Assembly (NCBI GenBank): GCA_964472305.1
Contig: CAYYJR010000003.1
Location: 124,001 to 188,000, forward strand
Direction of reading: 5' to 3'
Source: CAYYJR01 sp964472305
GTDB lineage: Bacteria > Armatimonadota > Hebobacteria > CAIYQO01
DNA: 64,000 nucleotides
The translations under genes were made by a program, and so were the position numbers. The notes under the pieces are model-generated. The model saw nothing but the letters and a program-made list of their open reading frames with translations. It had not been told where the DNA came from and made no database searches. Positions 1-7,718 of the stretch are shown here, piece by piece. How positions within the stretch are numbered: the stretch's first letter is position 1; every line of letters starts with the position of its first letter.

Positions 1-618
1 TTTTGCGGTAGCAAGCTTATGGGTGACCTTCTGGAAGTCCTTCAGCATGTTCAGCGACTTGCGGAGCTGCATGTCGATGCTCTCGCCGCCTTCAGCCGGC
101 TCTTCCTTCATGTAATCCATCACCAACCCGTTGATGGTTTTACCCAGCTTGTTCACTTCATCGGCATCGGCGCCTGCCTCGAGGACACCCTGAATTTTCT
201 CTTTATTCTTTTCAAGGTAGTCGTCGATATTGCCGTTCAGTGTGGCGGCGTTGGCTTTGCAGAAATCACGCAACCCCTGTTCGAAATTGGTCTCCAGGGT
301 TTGACGGGCGTTCTTCACCTGCATCAACGCCAGTTCCGGCGCCTGCTGGATCATCTCCGGCACTTCCGTGGCTACGTTGTCGATGAACATGTCCTTATGC
401 GTGTCGATCTGCAGCGTCACCATGCCGCTCACAATTTCCACCGCGTGATCGGGTTCCATGTAATACAGGAATCCTCTGGTGATGGATCCCATATAGAGGG
501 CGACCGCGACGACGATGATCGACCCGATAATCTGGGTCATGCGGAGCGATTTACGGGCGTCGATCAACTCTTGCCGTACATAGGCCTCAGCAACGTTGGG
601 AGTCTTTTCGTCAGTCAT
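1..618 (-). CDS. Membrane-anchored protein of unknown function (3' end outside window)
   Basis: The reading frame starts at the ATG at 618 and stays open to the window edge, giving 206 codons with no stop. The N-terminus is MTDEKTPNVAEAYVRQELID, followed by a single hydrophobic segment at about residues 28-47. After that comes a charged, helix-prone extracytoplasmic region with no Cys motif or catalytic signature I recognise. Size and layout match the gene just upstream at 618-1346, so the two may be distant paralogues. The start codon overlaps the TAA of that gene by one base (TAATG), which implies translational coupling. Function unknown. Confidence 0.85.
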   Translation of the reverse strand, partial: MTDEKTPNVAEAYVRQELIDARKSLRMTQIIGSIIVVAVALYMGSITRGFLYYMEPDHAVEIVSGMVTLQIDTHKDMFIDNVATEVPEMIQQAPELALMQVKNARQTLETNFEQGLRDFCKANAATLNGNIDDYLEKNKEKIQGVLEAGADADEVNKLGKTINGLVMDYMKEEPAEGGESIDMQLRKSLNMLKDFQKVTHKLATAK

Positions 619-1346
619 TATTTCTTCCCCTTTCCAGCCTTCTCGGATTCGGTGGCGGCGTCGATTTCCGCTTTCGCCTCATCATAGTCGGCGCGCAGGA
701 TGTCAGAAATCAGGAAGACCATCTCGATGGTCGGAACATCGGTTGAAGCCTTTTCGCCTTCAAGAGCCTGGATCGCTTTCATGTCGGCAAGAATGTCGTT
801 CATGGTCGTGATATGCTCGGAGGCAATCTGGTCCATGATGGCGCCGAGTTGATATTGGGCCTCGTTGGTCATATTGGACATCAGATTTTTTAGTTGCTCG
901 TCGGTGGCTTCCGGAAATTCTTCATTCAGCTTGTCGCCTTGACTCTCCAGCGCCGTGCTGAACTCATCGGAAACTACTTTCATCCCTTTTTCCGGCACGC
1001 CCTCGGCGAACAGGCGCACTTCACCCAGCGCATCGCCGGCTACTTTGGGAATGCTCTGGTTGAGCGTGGCGATCTGCTTGTTGAAGTCGACGCGTCGAGC
1101 GACTTCAGCGCCGACGTCCTTTAACTTGGGCAGGATGTCGTTCTGCATCGACATGCCGATCTTCTGCACAAAGCGGTCCCGTTTGGGGCCTTCCTGCGCC
1201 AAACTGCTGGCGGCGTTCCACAACAGGGAAACGCAAGACACGACGAATACCAGTAAGACGATGACCAGGAGTGATCGCCAGACCTGGGCTTGTCGTCGTA
1301 CGGCGTTCAGTTCTTCGATGACGGAGCGAACGCTCTCGTTCTCCAT
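618..1346 (-). CDS. Membrane-anchored protein of unknown function
   Basis: A 242-residue protein. Residues 1-22 are charged, one transmembrane helix spans about 24-47, and the rest is a long, mostly helical, acidic region with a Lys-rich C-terminus. No known domain is recognisable. An AAAGGAGG Shine-Dalgarno lies just before the ATG. It is the first gene of a pair with the overlapping ORF at 1-618, which has the same one-helix-plus-helical-domain layout. The -35/-10 pair and the TTAACC repeats upstream (1480-1541) face this gene. I infer a small envelope-associated complex of two related subunits; the sequence does not show the role. Confidence 0.85.
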   Translation of the reverse strand: MENESVRSVIEELNAVRRQAQVWRSLLVIVLLVFVVSCVSLLWNAASSLAQEGPKRDRFVQKIGMSMQNDILPKLKDVGAEVARRVDFNKQIATLNQSIPKVAGDALGEVRLFAEGVPEKGMKVVSDEFSTALESQGDKLNEEFPEATDEQLKNLMSNMTNEAQYQLGAIMDQIASEHITTMNDILADMKAIQALEGEKASTDVPTIEMVFLISDILRADYDEAKAEIDAATESEKAGKGKK

Positions 1347-1809
1347 GCTTGCCTCCTTTAGAATGATTGGTTCGGCATCGTGGCGGCAACAGTGAGGGGA
1401 TCTCGCTTGCGAACCATGACCGCCTGTACCTTAATTATCGCAGATAATCGCGATTCACTTTAGTGCTTGCCCGGCCAATACATTAAGAAAATGTTATCGT
1501 TCGGTCAATATCCGGTTAAAAAAGGGTTAATTTCGGGTTAACGCTGACGTCATGCAATACTTTTATCCCATCGGTGCGCGGTTGTTTGTTTCTCTCGCGA
1601 TCCCGTTTCTGCCATCCCCTCGTGGACCGCGGAATGATGCGCGGAAACACTGGCAGATCACGCGGATTTATGTTGCTGAACGGGCAATATGATGACGTGC
1701 GGTTTTCCCACACGCGGCTCCAAGTGGATACTTCGCCGAGAGAGCCGGATACTCCTTCTTTTCCATATTCCGTCGTGGAAATACCATACCGATTGCTTTT
1801 TTTCAGCCG
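1347..1809. other. Intergenic region, 463 bp, no gene
   Basis: This gap separates two minus-strand units. It contains the Shine-Dalgarno of the 1346 gene and the AT-rich promoter/Pho-box-like segment at 1480-1541. Short ORFs on both strands lack ribosome sites and a plausible composition. No terminator with a T-run is apparent after the ABC gene, whose stop is at 1810. Confidence 0.6.
1480..1541 (-). promoter_or_regulatory. Pho-box-like triple direct repeat with adjoining promoter
   Basis: Read on the minus strand, TTAACC occurs three times with an exact 11-bp period (plus-strand GGTTAA at 1514, 1525 and 1536). Just downstream is a TTGACC -35 (1503-1508), a 17-bp spacer and a weak TAATGT -10 (1480-1485). 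Direct TTAA(C) repeats with an 11-bp period are the usual layout for PhoB/PhoP/SphR-type response regulators. The site faces the two-gene unit that starts at 1346, about 135 bp away. The repeats are plain to see; the assignment to phosphate control is inference. Confidence 0.45.
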
Positions 1810-3624
1810 TTAACTGCATGATAATCTGGAGGAGCCAACCCCGGAAAATTGCTGGACGCATAACCGGGCATACAATCCACCCCGAGCCTGCAAGTCGCCG
1901 TGGGTGCCCAGTTCGACCACGCGCCTCTCGGCGATGACGGCAATCTGGTCGGCATGGCGAATGGTCGCGAGCCGATGAGCGATAATCAGCGTGGTGCGCG
2001 CGCGCATCAGATCCTCCAGCGCCTGCTGCACCCAGCGCTCACTCTCCGAGTCCAACGCGCTGGTTGCCTCGTCGAGGATGATGATGGCCGGGTCTTTCAG
2101 AAAGGCGCGCGCAATGGAGATGCGCTGCTTCTGCCCGCCGGAGATCCGTACACCCCGCTCGCCCAGCATGGTATCGTAGCCGTCATCCATCGCCTCGATG
2201 AATTCGGCGGCATATGCTCGACGCGCCGCTTCACGCACATCCTCCGGGGTGGCATCGGGCCGGCCGTAGAGGATGTTCTCTTCCACCGTACCGGAGAACA
2301 GCAGCGGCTCCTGCGGCACCAGACCGATCTGGTGGCGCAACGAGTAGATGGTATAGTCGCGGATGTCACGCCCGTCGATACGAATCTCGCCCTCCTGCCA
2401 CTCGTAAAACCGATTCAGCAGATGGGTCAGCGTGGTCTTGCCGCCGCCCGACGGACCAACCAGCGCCAGCGTGGTGCATGCCGGCGCCTCCAGCGTCAAC
2501 CTGGTGAAGACCGGATGGGCAGCGCCGGGATACGTGAAGCTGACCGTGTCAAAGCAGATAGTTCCGGTGAAGCGTTTCGCCTTCACCGCGTGCGGGCGGT
2601 CAGCGATCTCCGGCTCGGTGTCGAAGATGGCGAAGATGCGGTCGGTGGCGCCCAGCGCGTTGGCGGTGGTGATCTGCATCTCGTTCAGGCGCTCGAACGG
2701 GCCGTATAGCTGCCCTTGCATCATGATGAACTGCACCAGTACCCCGATAGAGAGCGTCTCACCGCCGAACAGCCCCATCCGCCCGCCCACCAGCATCAGC
2801 AACAACGGCGCCAGCGCATTCAATGAGGTGACCAATGCCTGACTTAGCCCGTTCAACCGTGAGTTGCGCACCCCCAGATCGATCAGTATTGCGGAATCCT
2901 CGCTGAAGCGCTGCACTTCGTCGTCCTCACGGGTGAACGCCTTGACCACCGTGCTGGCCGCCAGCTTCTCCTGCGTGTTGCCAGCCAGCACCGCCAATCG
3001 GTCGCGGATGTCGCGGGCGTTCTCCTTCACCCGCCAACTGATGGCGCGCTGCACTACGATATGCAACGGCAACAGCAGCAGTGAGAGCAGCGCCAGCATA
3101 ATGTTGAGCCGAAAAAAGATGGACAACACCACGATAATCAACCCGATGTTCATCCACCCCTGAATCAATCCCTGGTTGAGGAACGGCTGGATAGTCTCCA
3201 CGTCGCCGATGATGCGGCTGGTGAGCGAGCCGGAGCGATGGGTGTCGAAGAAGGTATGCGGCAGCTTCTGAATATGCGCGTACAGGTCGCAGCGCAAGTC
3301 GCGGACCACCTGCTGTACCGCACGTGCGCCGATACTGGAGCGCAGGTAGGTGGGCACCGCACCCATAATCGCCAGTGCGATGCCGGGAAAGACATACTGG
3401 CAGAGCCGCACCCATGCCGCCGCCGGCGTCAATTCGCCATGCTGCACCGCTACCAGCACGTCGATGGCATGTCCGGTCAGCCACGCCGCCGCCACCGGCA
3501 GCAAAAACTTCACCAGCCCGAACGCCGTCGCCCCGGCAAAGTGCAGCCAATACGGCTTGATGTAGCGCAGCAAGCGCCACAGATTGTTCCGCCGTCCCGA
3601 CGCAACCGCCATGCGCACCCCCAT
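1810..3624 (-). CDS. ABC exporter, fused transmembrane and ATPase half-transporter (MsbA/LmrA type)
   Basis: A protein of about 604 residues, typical for a half-size ABC exporter working as a homodimer or heterodimer. The first 320 residues carry six hydrophobic segments (type I exporter fold). The ATPase domain follows, with Walker A GPSGGGKTT near residue 390, a Q-loop at GLVPQEPL, signature ISGGQKQR near 490, Walker B AIIILDEATSALD near 515 and the switch His in IIAHRLATI. Three starts are possible: TTG 3654, ATG 3624 and ATG 3612. The TTG abuts its AGGAG with no spacing, so I use 3624, but 3612 is equally defensible. Lipid, drug or peptide export cannot be told apart from the sequence. 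A promoter with a palindrome in its spacer lies upstream (3698-3727). Confidence 0.93.
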   Translation of the reverse strand: MGVRMAVASGRRNNLWRLLRYIKPYWLHFAGATAFGLVKFLLPVAAAWLTGHAIDVLVAVQHGELTPAAAWVRLCQYVFPGIALAIMGAVPTYLRSSIGARAVQQVVRDLRCDLYAHIQKLPHTFFDTHRSGSLTSRIIGDVETIQPFLNQGLIQGWMNIGLIIVVLSIFFRLNIMLALLSLLLLPLHIVVQRAISWRVKENARDIRDRLAVLAGNTQEKLAASTVVKAFTREDDEVQRFSEDSAILIDLGVRNSRLNGLSQALVTSLNALAPLLLMLVGGRMGLFGGETLSIGVLVQFIMMQGQLYGPFERLNEMQITTANALGATDRIFAIFDTEPEIADRPHAVKAKRFTGTICFDTVSFTYPGAAHPVFTRLTLEAPACTTLALVGPSGGGKTTLTHLLNRFYEWQEGEIRIDGRDIRDYTIYSLRHQIGLVPQEPLLFSGTVEENILYGRPDATPEDVREAARRAYAAEFIEAMDDGYDTMLGERGVRISGGQKQRISIARAFLKDPAIIILDEATSALDSESERWVQQALEDLMRARTTLIIAHRLATIRHADQIAVIAERRVVELGTHGDLQARGGLYARLCVQQFSGVGSSRLSCS

Positions 3625-3697
3625 ATTCCTTTTATTAACGAGCGCGCGAGACAACTCCTGCTTGGGGGAAGAAATAAATTGACATGGTCCGGGAGCG

Positions 3698-3727
3698 TGA
3701 ATACCATCGCGATGGTCAGTGGGTCAA
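3698..3727 (-). promoter_or_regulatory. Promoter with 14-bp palindromic operator in the spacer
   Basis: On the minus strand, TTGACC (3722-3727), an 18-bp spacer and TATTCA (3698-3703) face the ABC exporter start at 3624. Plus-strand bases 3703-3716 read ACCATCGCGATGGT, a perfect 14-bp palindrome that fills most of the spacer. A repressor bound there would block RNA polymerase, as for many drug-responsive exporters. The palindrome is certain; the promoter is moderate and the operator role is inferred. Confidence 0.45.
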
Positions 3728-3796
3728 GCGTATCGCACGAGGGTGCTTCACCCCGTACGATACCTTTCCTGGCTATTCTGCTTTCGCTCCCCGGGG

Positions 3797-5272
3797 TCAG
3801 CAGGCGGCCGGTGCTCCCAGTCCCATCCGCTCGAACTGTTCGACGGGGGCGTCGTTGTCGCGCATCAGGCGGGTCAGGTGGGCAAGCATGCGTTCCTCGA
3901 TGACGGGATCGGTTAACGGGTGCTCCTGTGCCGGATCCTGCGCCAGGTCGAAAAGCATGGTGCCGAATTCGTGTGCCTTTACCCACGAACCGGACTTGAT
4001 TTTCATCGTGGGACAGCCCTTGGTGAAGGCGAACGGTTCGGCCAGCGTGATATCTTGCAATTCTTCCACCGGAAACATATTGCGCATGTGCGTCGGCATC
4101 AGCGTGTAGTTGAACAGTGGGGCATTCTCCGGGGTGCCCGGCGCACGCATGTAGACATAACGACCGTCGGTGCAGTTGACATGACCGCCATGCAGGCCGA
4201 ACAGCGCCGCCTCGCGCACGGGGGTGTCGCGGGCGATAGTGTCGCGCAGCGGCACGCCTTGCATGTCGGCCGGCAGCGGCACATCGAAGAACTCCAGCAG
4301 CGTAGCCGGCAGGTCGATGGTCTGCACCAAGCTCTGCCGCCGTTCTCCTTGCACGCCGCAGCGCGGATCCCAGATGAAGAGAGGCGTGTGCGCGACCTCA
4401 TTATAGAACGGCTGCGCGCACTTCGCCCACCAATCATGCTCGCCCAATAAAAAGCCGTGGTCGGTGTTAACGATCAGCATGGTATCCTGCCACAGGTTCA
4501 GTTCGTCCATCAAGTTAAGGATGCGGCCCAGGTAGGCGTCGCACATGCTGACCAGCGCGGCATTCTCATAACGGCAATGCTGCACCTGTTCCGGTGTCTC
4601 GGTCACCTTGCGATAGCTGGGCCAATCGAAAAGCGGACCGTCGTAATCGTGCGGATACAGCTCTTTATATTGTTGCGACGAAAAATACGGCTCGTGCGGG
4701 TCGAAGGTCTCGATGTGCAGGAACCAAGCATCCTCCGCGTGGTTGGTGCGGAGGAATTCCTCGCCCATCGCAAAGGTTTTCGGCTGCGGCTGATCTTCTT
4801 CACGCTGCATATACCCCCGGTTCACCCAGTCCTGCCGCCGCCACTTGCCGCCGTTGGAATTGATCGTCTCCGGCACGTCGGGATCGCGCACCTGACCTTT
4901 CCATGGGTCGCCTTCCTGGCCGCGCGAGATCTCCCACGAGCTGTAGCGCGGGTGATAGGTGCAGCCGCCGTCCTCCCAGTAATGGTAGTGATCGCTGACC
5001 AGATGGGTGTAGATGCCGTGATTTTTCAGGATCTCCGGCATGCTGTCGTCGAATGGCTCCATTGGGCTCCAGCTTCGATGCAGGAAGTTGTAGCGCCCGG
5101 TGTGAATCTCCCGCCGCGCCGGCATGCACGGCATGCTGCCCACATAGCTGTTGTCGAAAGTCACCATGCGGTCAGCCAGCCGCTGGAAGTTCGGCGCGTG
5201 CACCCAATCGCACCCATACGGCGGCAGCATGCGCCGGTTGAGCGAGTCGAACATTATCATAATCGCTTTCAT
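3797..5272 (-). CDS. Sulfatase (type I, formylglycine-dependent)
   Basis: A 491-residue alkaline-phosphatase-superfamily enzyme that hydrolyses sulfate esters. The active-site signature C-x-P-x-R is Cys49-Met-Pro51-Ala-Arg53 (PCMPARREIHTGR). Cys49 would need conversion to formylglycine by a separate maturase. The metal-site Asp is in MFDSLN near the N-terminus, and the second metal site is in NTDHGFLLGEHDWWAK. No signal peptide or lipobox is present, so it is predicted to be cytoplasmic, acting on imported sulfated sugars. A clear AAAGGAG precedes the ATG. It lies upstream of the ABC exporter on the same strand but is separated from it by a probable promoter. The exact substrate (sulfoglycan or aryl sulfate) cannot be told. 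Confidence 0.93.
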   Translation of the reverse strand: MKAIMIMFDSLNRRMLPPYGCDWVHAPNFQRLADRMVTFDNSYVGSMPCMPARREIHTGRYNFLHRSWSPMEPFDDSMPEILKNHGIYTHLVSDHYHYWEDGGCTYHPRYSSWEISRGQEGDPWKGQVRDPDVPETINSNGGKWRRQDWVNRGYMQREEDQPQPKTFAMGEEFLRTNHAEDAWFLHIETFDPHEPYFSSQQYKELYPHDYDGPLFDWPSYRKVTETPEQVQHCRYENAALVSMCDAYLGRILNLMDELNLWQDTMLIVNTDHGFLLGEHDWWAKCAQPFYNEVAHTPLFIWDPRCGVQGERRQSLVQTIDLPATLLEFFDVPLPADMQGVPLRDTIARDTPVREAALFGLHGGHVNCTDGRYVYMRAPGTPENAPLFNYTLMPTHMRNMFPVEELQDITLAEPFAFTKGCPTMKIKSGSWVKAHEFGTMLFDLAQDPAQEHPLTDPVIEERMLAHLTRLMRDNDAPVEQFERMGLGAPAAC

Positions 5273-5615
5273 CGTAATCTCCTTTATCTCATTGGATCGT
5301 TATCCTGCCATACGGGCTGGATACTGGTGCGTGAAGGCGCACACCGCGCGAATAGTTTCGGGTGCGCAACCCGGCGGCATTCGCTGTGACAGCGCAAACA
5401 ACTGTCGGCTGATGACGCAATCCGTATAACTGAAGCAGGATCTGCAACGAAGCACCACTGCTATACGTGACGCGGCAGACGGATAGCATGGATGTGTTGC
5501 TCATGTGCCCCTGCCGCCTTTGCGGATGTGCGCTCATGCTCTTTGGCGATCCAATGGTCTTCTCGCCGCGGGTACGCGCCGGGGCTTATCGCTCCATTTG
5601 CTTCGCCTGTCTCCA
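5273..5615. other. Intergenic region, 343 bp, no gene recognised
   Basis: This gap lies between dprA (stop at 5616) and the sulfatase start at 5272, both on the minus strand. It holds the sulfatase Shine-Dalgarno and a short palindrome, CGCTGT-G-ACAGCG, at 5382-5394. No strong -35/-10 pair, terminator or credible small gene was seen. Confidence 0.5.
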
Positions 5616-6827
5616 TCAGCGCAAGCGCACGTAGTGGTTGCCGGGTCGGCGCTGAATGCATCCCTTCAGTTCAAGCATCAGCAGGGCGGCGTTCACCTGA
5701 GCGGGGGTAAGACCGGACTCCTCGATGAGATTATCCACGTGCTTGGCGGTTGTAGCGAGCAGGCGCAGCACGGATTCTTCCTCCGGCGGCAGCGCGGGCG
5801 GGGTGACCACCGGGACCGGCTGCGGCAGTACCGGCGCGGGTGGCGATGGGCGGCGGCGCGGGGCGGGCGATGGCGCCGGCTCAGGATCCGCCGCGGGTGG
5901 CACGGCGCCGTCCAAATCCCAGCTCGGGCCGGCCAACGGCATCGTCTGGCGCGCGGGGGGAGTGTGCCAGCCCAGTTCTTCCAGAATATCGTTCACCGAT
6001 TCGACCAACCGAGCGCCGTCGCGCAACAGCTTGTGCGAGCCGCGGCTTTGCACCGAATTCACGCTGCCCGGCACCGCGAACACTTCGCGTCCCTGCTCCA
6101 GCGCGTGGTCGGCGGTGATCAGCGCGCCGCTCTTTTCTGGCGCTTCCACCACCACCACGCCCAGCGACAACCCGCTGATGATGCGATTGCGGATGGGGAA
6201 GCTGGCGCGAATGGATGGAGCGCCGGGCGGCGCCTCGCTGATGATCGCCCCCGAAGCGGCGATGCGCTCGTAGAGTTCGACGTGCTCCGGCGGGTAGACG
6301 ATATCGACCCCACCGCCCAGCACCGCGAGCGTACGCCCACCCGCCCGCAGGCTGCCTTCGTGCGCGGCGGCATCGGCGCCCAACGCCAATCCGCTGACCA
6401 CGGTGATGCCGCGTTGTGCCAACCCGGCAGCCAGTTCCGCCGCCACGTGGCGGCCATACGGCGAGGCGCGGCGCGAGCCGACGATAGCGATAGCCTGCTC
6501 ATCGGCGGGCAGCAGCGTTCCCTTCACAAAGAGCACGCACGGGGGATCGTGGATGGCGCGCAGCCGTGGAGGGTAATCGTCATCCAGCAGGGGGATCAGT
6601 CGGATGCCCAATCGCTCCAGCCGCTCCAGCGCGCCGGTGTGGTCGCGGTTGATGGCATCCACCAGTCGCGCGCTGCCGGCGGCGGTGAGCCGCGCCCGCT
6701 CGGTCCACTCGCGCGGGGTGGCGGACAACACGGCGGCAGGATGCTGAAAAGCCTCCAGCAACCGCAGCGACGCCAGCGCGCCGAGTTGGGCGCAAGCCAG
6801 CACATACCAGGCTTCCACGTCACGCAT
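5616..6827 (-). CDS. dprA: DNA-processing protein DprA (Smf)
   Basis: DprA binds incoming single-stranded DNA and loads RecA during natural transformation. The 403-residue product has the expected order: a short SAM-like N-terminal region, a Rossmann-like core with AIVGSRRASPYG, SGLALGADAAAHEG and a GGG-x-DIVYPPEH motif, then FPIRNRIISGLS and EKSGALITADHA. A Pro/Ala-rich linker of about 50 residues follows, then a C-terminal winged-helix domain (EEESVLRLL to the C-terminus). I chose ATG 6827 because homology begins there; the frame stays open to a GTG at 6944. It lies just downstream of yceH on the same strand and is probably cotranscribed. The proline-rich linker is longer than usual. Confidence 0.93.
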   Translation of the reverse strand: MRDVEAWYVLACAQLGALASLRLLEAFQHPAAVLSATPREWTERARLTAAGSARLVDAINRDHTGALERLERLGIRLIPLLDDDYPPRLRAIHDPPCVLFVKGTLLPADEQAIAIVGSRRASPYGRHVAAELAAGLAQRGITVVSGLALGADAAAHEGSLRAGGRTLAVLGGGVDIVYPPEHVELYERIAASGAIISEAPPGAPSIRASFPIRNRIISGLSLGVVVVEAPEKSGALITADHALEQGREVFAVPGSVNSVQSRGSHKLLRDGARLVESVNDILEELGWHTPPARQTMPLAGPSWDLDGAVPPAADPEPAPSPAPRRRPSPPAPVLPQPVPVVTPPALPPEEESVLRLLATTAKHVDNLIEESGLTPAQVNAALLMLELKGCIQRRPGNHYVRLR

Positions 6828-6961
6828 ACGGGAAAGTTCGCGACCGAGCACCCGCTTTCCTGCATCGGGATTCGCAATTTCGCTACGGTCGTAGTTGCGG
6901 AAGGGAAGCCTATCCGATTGGCGCCACGATAGGCGATCTGCCACGGAAGAATTGGGGATTG

Positions 6962-7606
6962 TTATTCGAATTGCTTCCGAAACGCGGCGAACTCCGCGCG
7001 CAACGCATCCAGCTCTCCGCGCAAGCGCTGCACTTCCTCTTCCAGCCGCGCCAGGCGCTCCGGGGTGCCGGCGCGAGGAGATTCGGCACGCGGCAATTCG
7101 TCATCCGCGATGAGCGGCTCGCCGGCAAGCAAGTGCGCGTAGCGCGCTTCACGGCGTCCCGGCTGCAGCGGGAGCAACAGCACCATCCCGCGTGCCGCCA
7201 GCCCGGTGAGCAGCGTCTCCATCTCGGGCAAGCCCAGCGTCACCCCAAACCGCTCGATGCGCCCGCGCAGTTCGCCTATCGTCTGTGGTCCGCGCAGCAT
7301 CAACTCGCACAGCACCGCCGTTTCCGGCACGTTGAGCTGGTAGAACTCCTCGAAGTAATGCCGGTACTTGGGCACGCGGCTATCGCCGCCCATGATGATG
7401 CGCGTCAATCCTTTGCCGCGTAAACTCTCCAGCGCGTCATTCACCATCCGTCCGTCATACTCGACCACCGGATCGCGGTTCGACTTCTGGTTGCACGCGT
7501 TGATGAGCGCATTCATCGACAGCGGGTAGTTCTCCGGCGTGGTATACGCCTTCTCCACCAGCGATCCCAGCACGCGTACCTCAACCGCAGTCAACATCGT
7601 TTCCAT
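6962..7606 (-). CDS. yceH: YceH-family (DUF480) winged-helix protein
   Basis: A 214-residue protein of the conserved but poorly characterised YceH/DUF480 family. The family signatures are clear: LTAVEVRVLGSLVEKAYTTP, NYPLSMNALINACNQKSNRDPV, LRGPQTIGELR and the tandem winged-helix core. The last 30 residues form a coiled coil (LARLEEEVQRLRGELDALRAE), also usual for the family. The start is the ATG at 7606, where homology begins; the frame extends upstream to 7696 through the inverted repeat at 7641-7702 without coding character. It lies immediately upstream of dprA, probably in one transcript. No direct function is established for this family beyond a likely nucleic-acid-binding fold. Confidence 0.9.
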   Translation of the reverse strand: METMLTAVEVRVLGSLVEKAYTTPENYPLSMNALINACNQKSNRDPVVEYDGRMVNDALESLRGKGLTRIIMGGDSRVPKYRHYFEEFYQLNVPETAVLCELMLRGPQTIGELRGRIERFGVTLGLPEMETLLTGLAARGMVLLLPLQPGRREARYAHLLAGEPLIADDELPRAESPRAGTPERLARLEEEVQRLRGELDALRAEFAAFRKQFE

Positions 7607-7640
7607 GCAAGAACACCCCCAGGCAATGACGAATCGGAGA

Positions 7641-7702
7641 TGAAGCATGGTAAATTGGACCGCTGCGGTGCTGATGCGGCATTCCCAATTCACCATGCTT
7701 CA
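7641..7702. repeat. 18-bp inverted repeat with 26-nt loop
   Basis: Arms 7641-7658 and 7685-7702 are reverse complements over 18 bases with one mismatch (AGCATGGTAAATTGG against CCAATTCACCATGCT). It fills the gap between the FAD-dependent oxidoreductase (ends 7719) and yceH (starts 7606), both on the minus strand. There is no T-run, so it is not a classical intrinsic terminator. It could be an RNA-processing hairpin, an attenuator or a small mobile-repeat scar. Confidence 0.75.
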
Positions 7703-7718
7703 GACACTGTTGACAATT

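Noticed and set aside
5505..6932. Plus-strand open frame of 475 codons
   Set aside because: Antisense to dprA, whose conserved motifs are complete. The translation is His/Arg/Gln-rich without domains.
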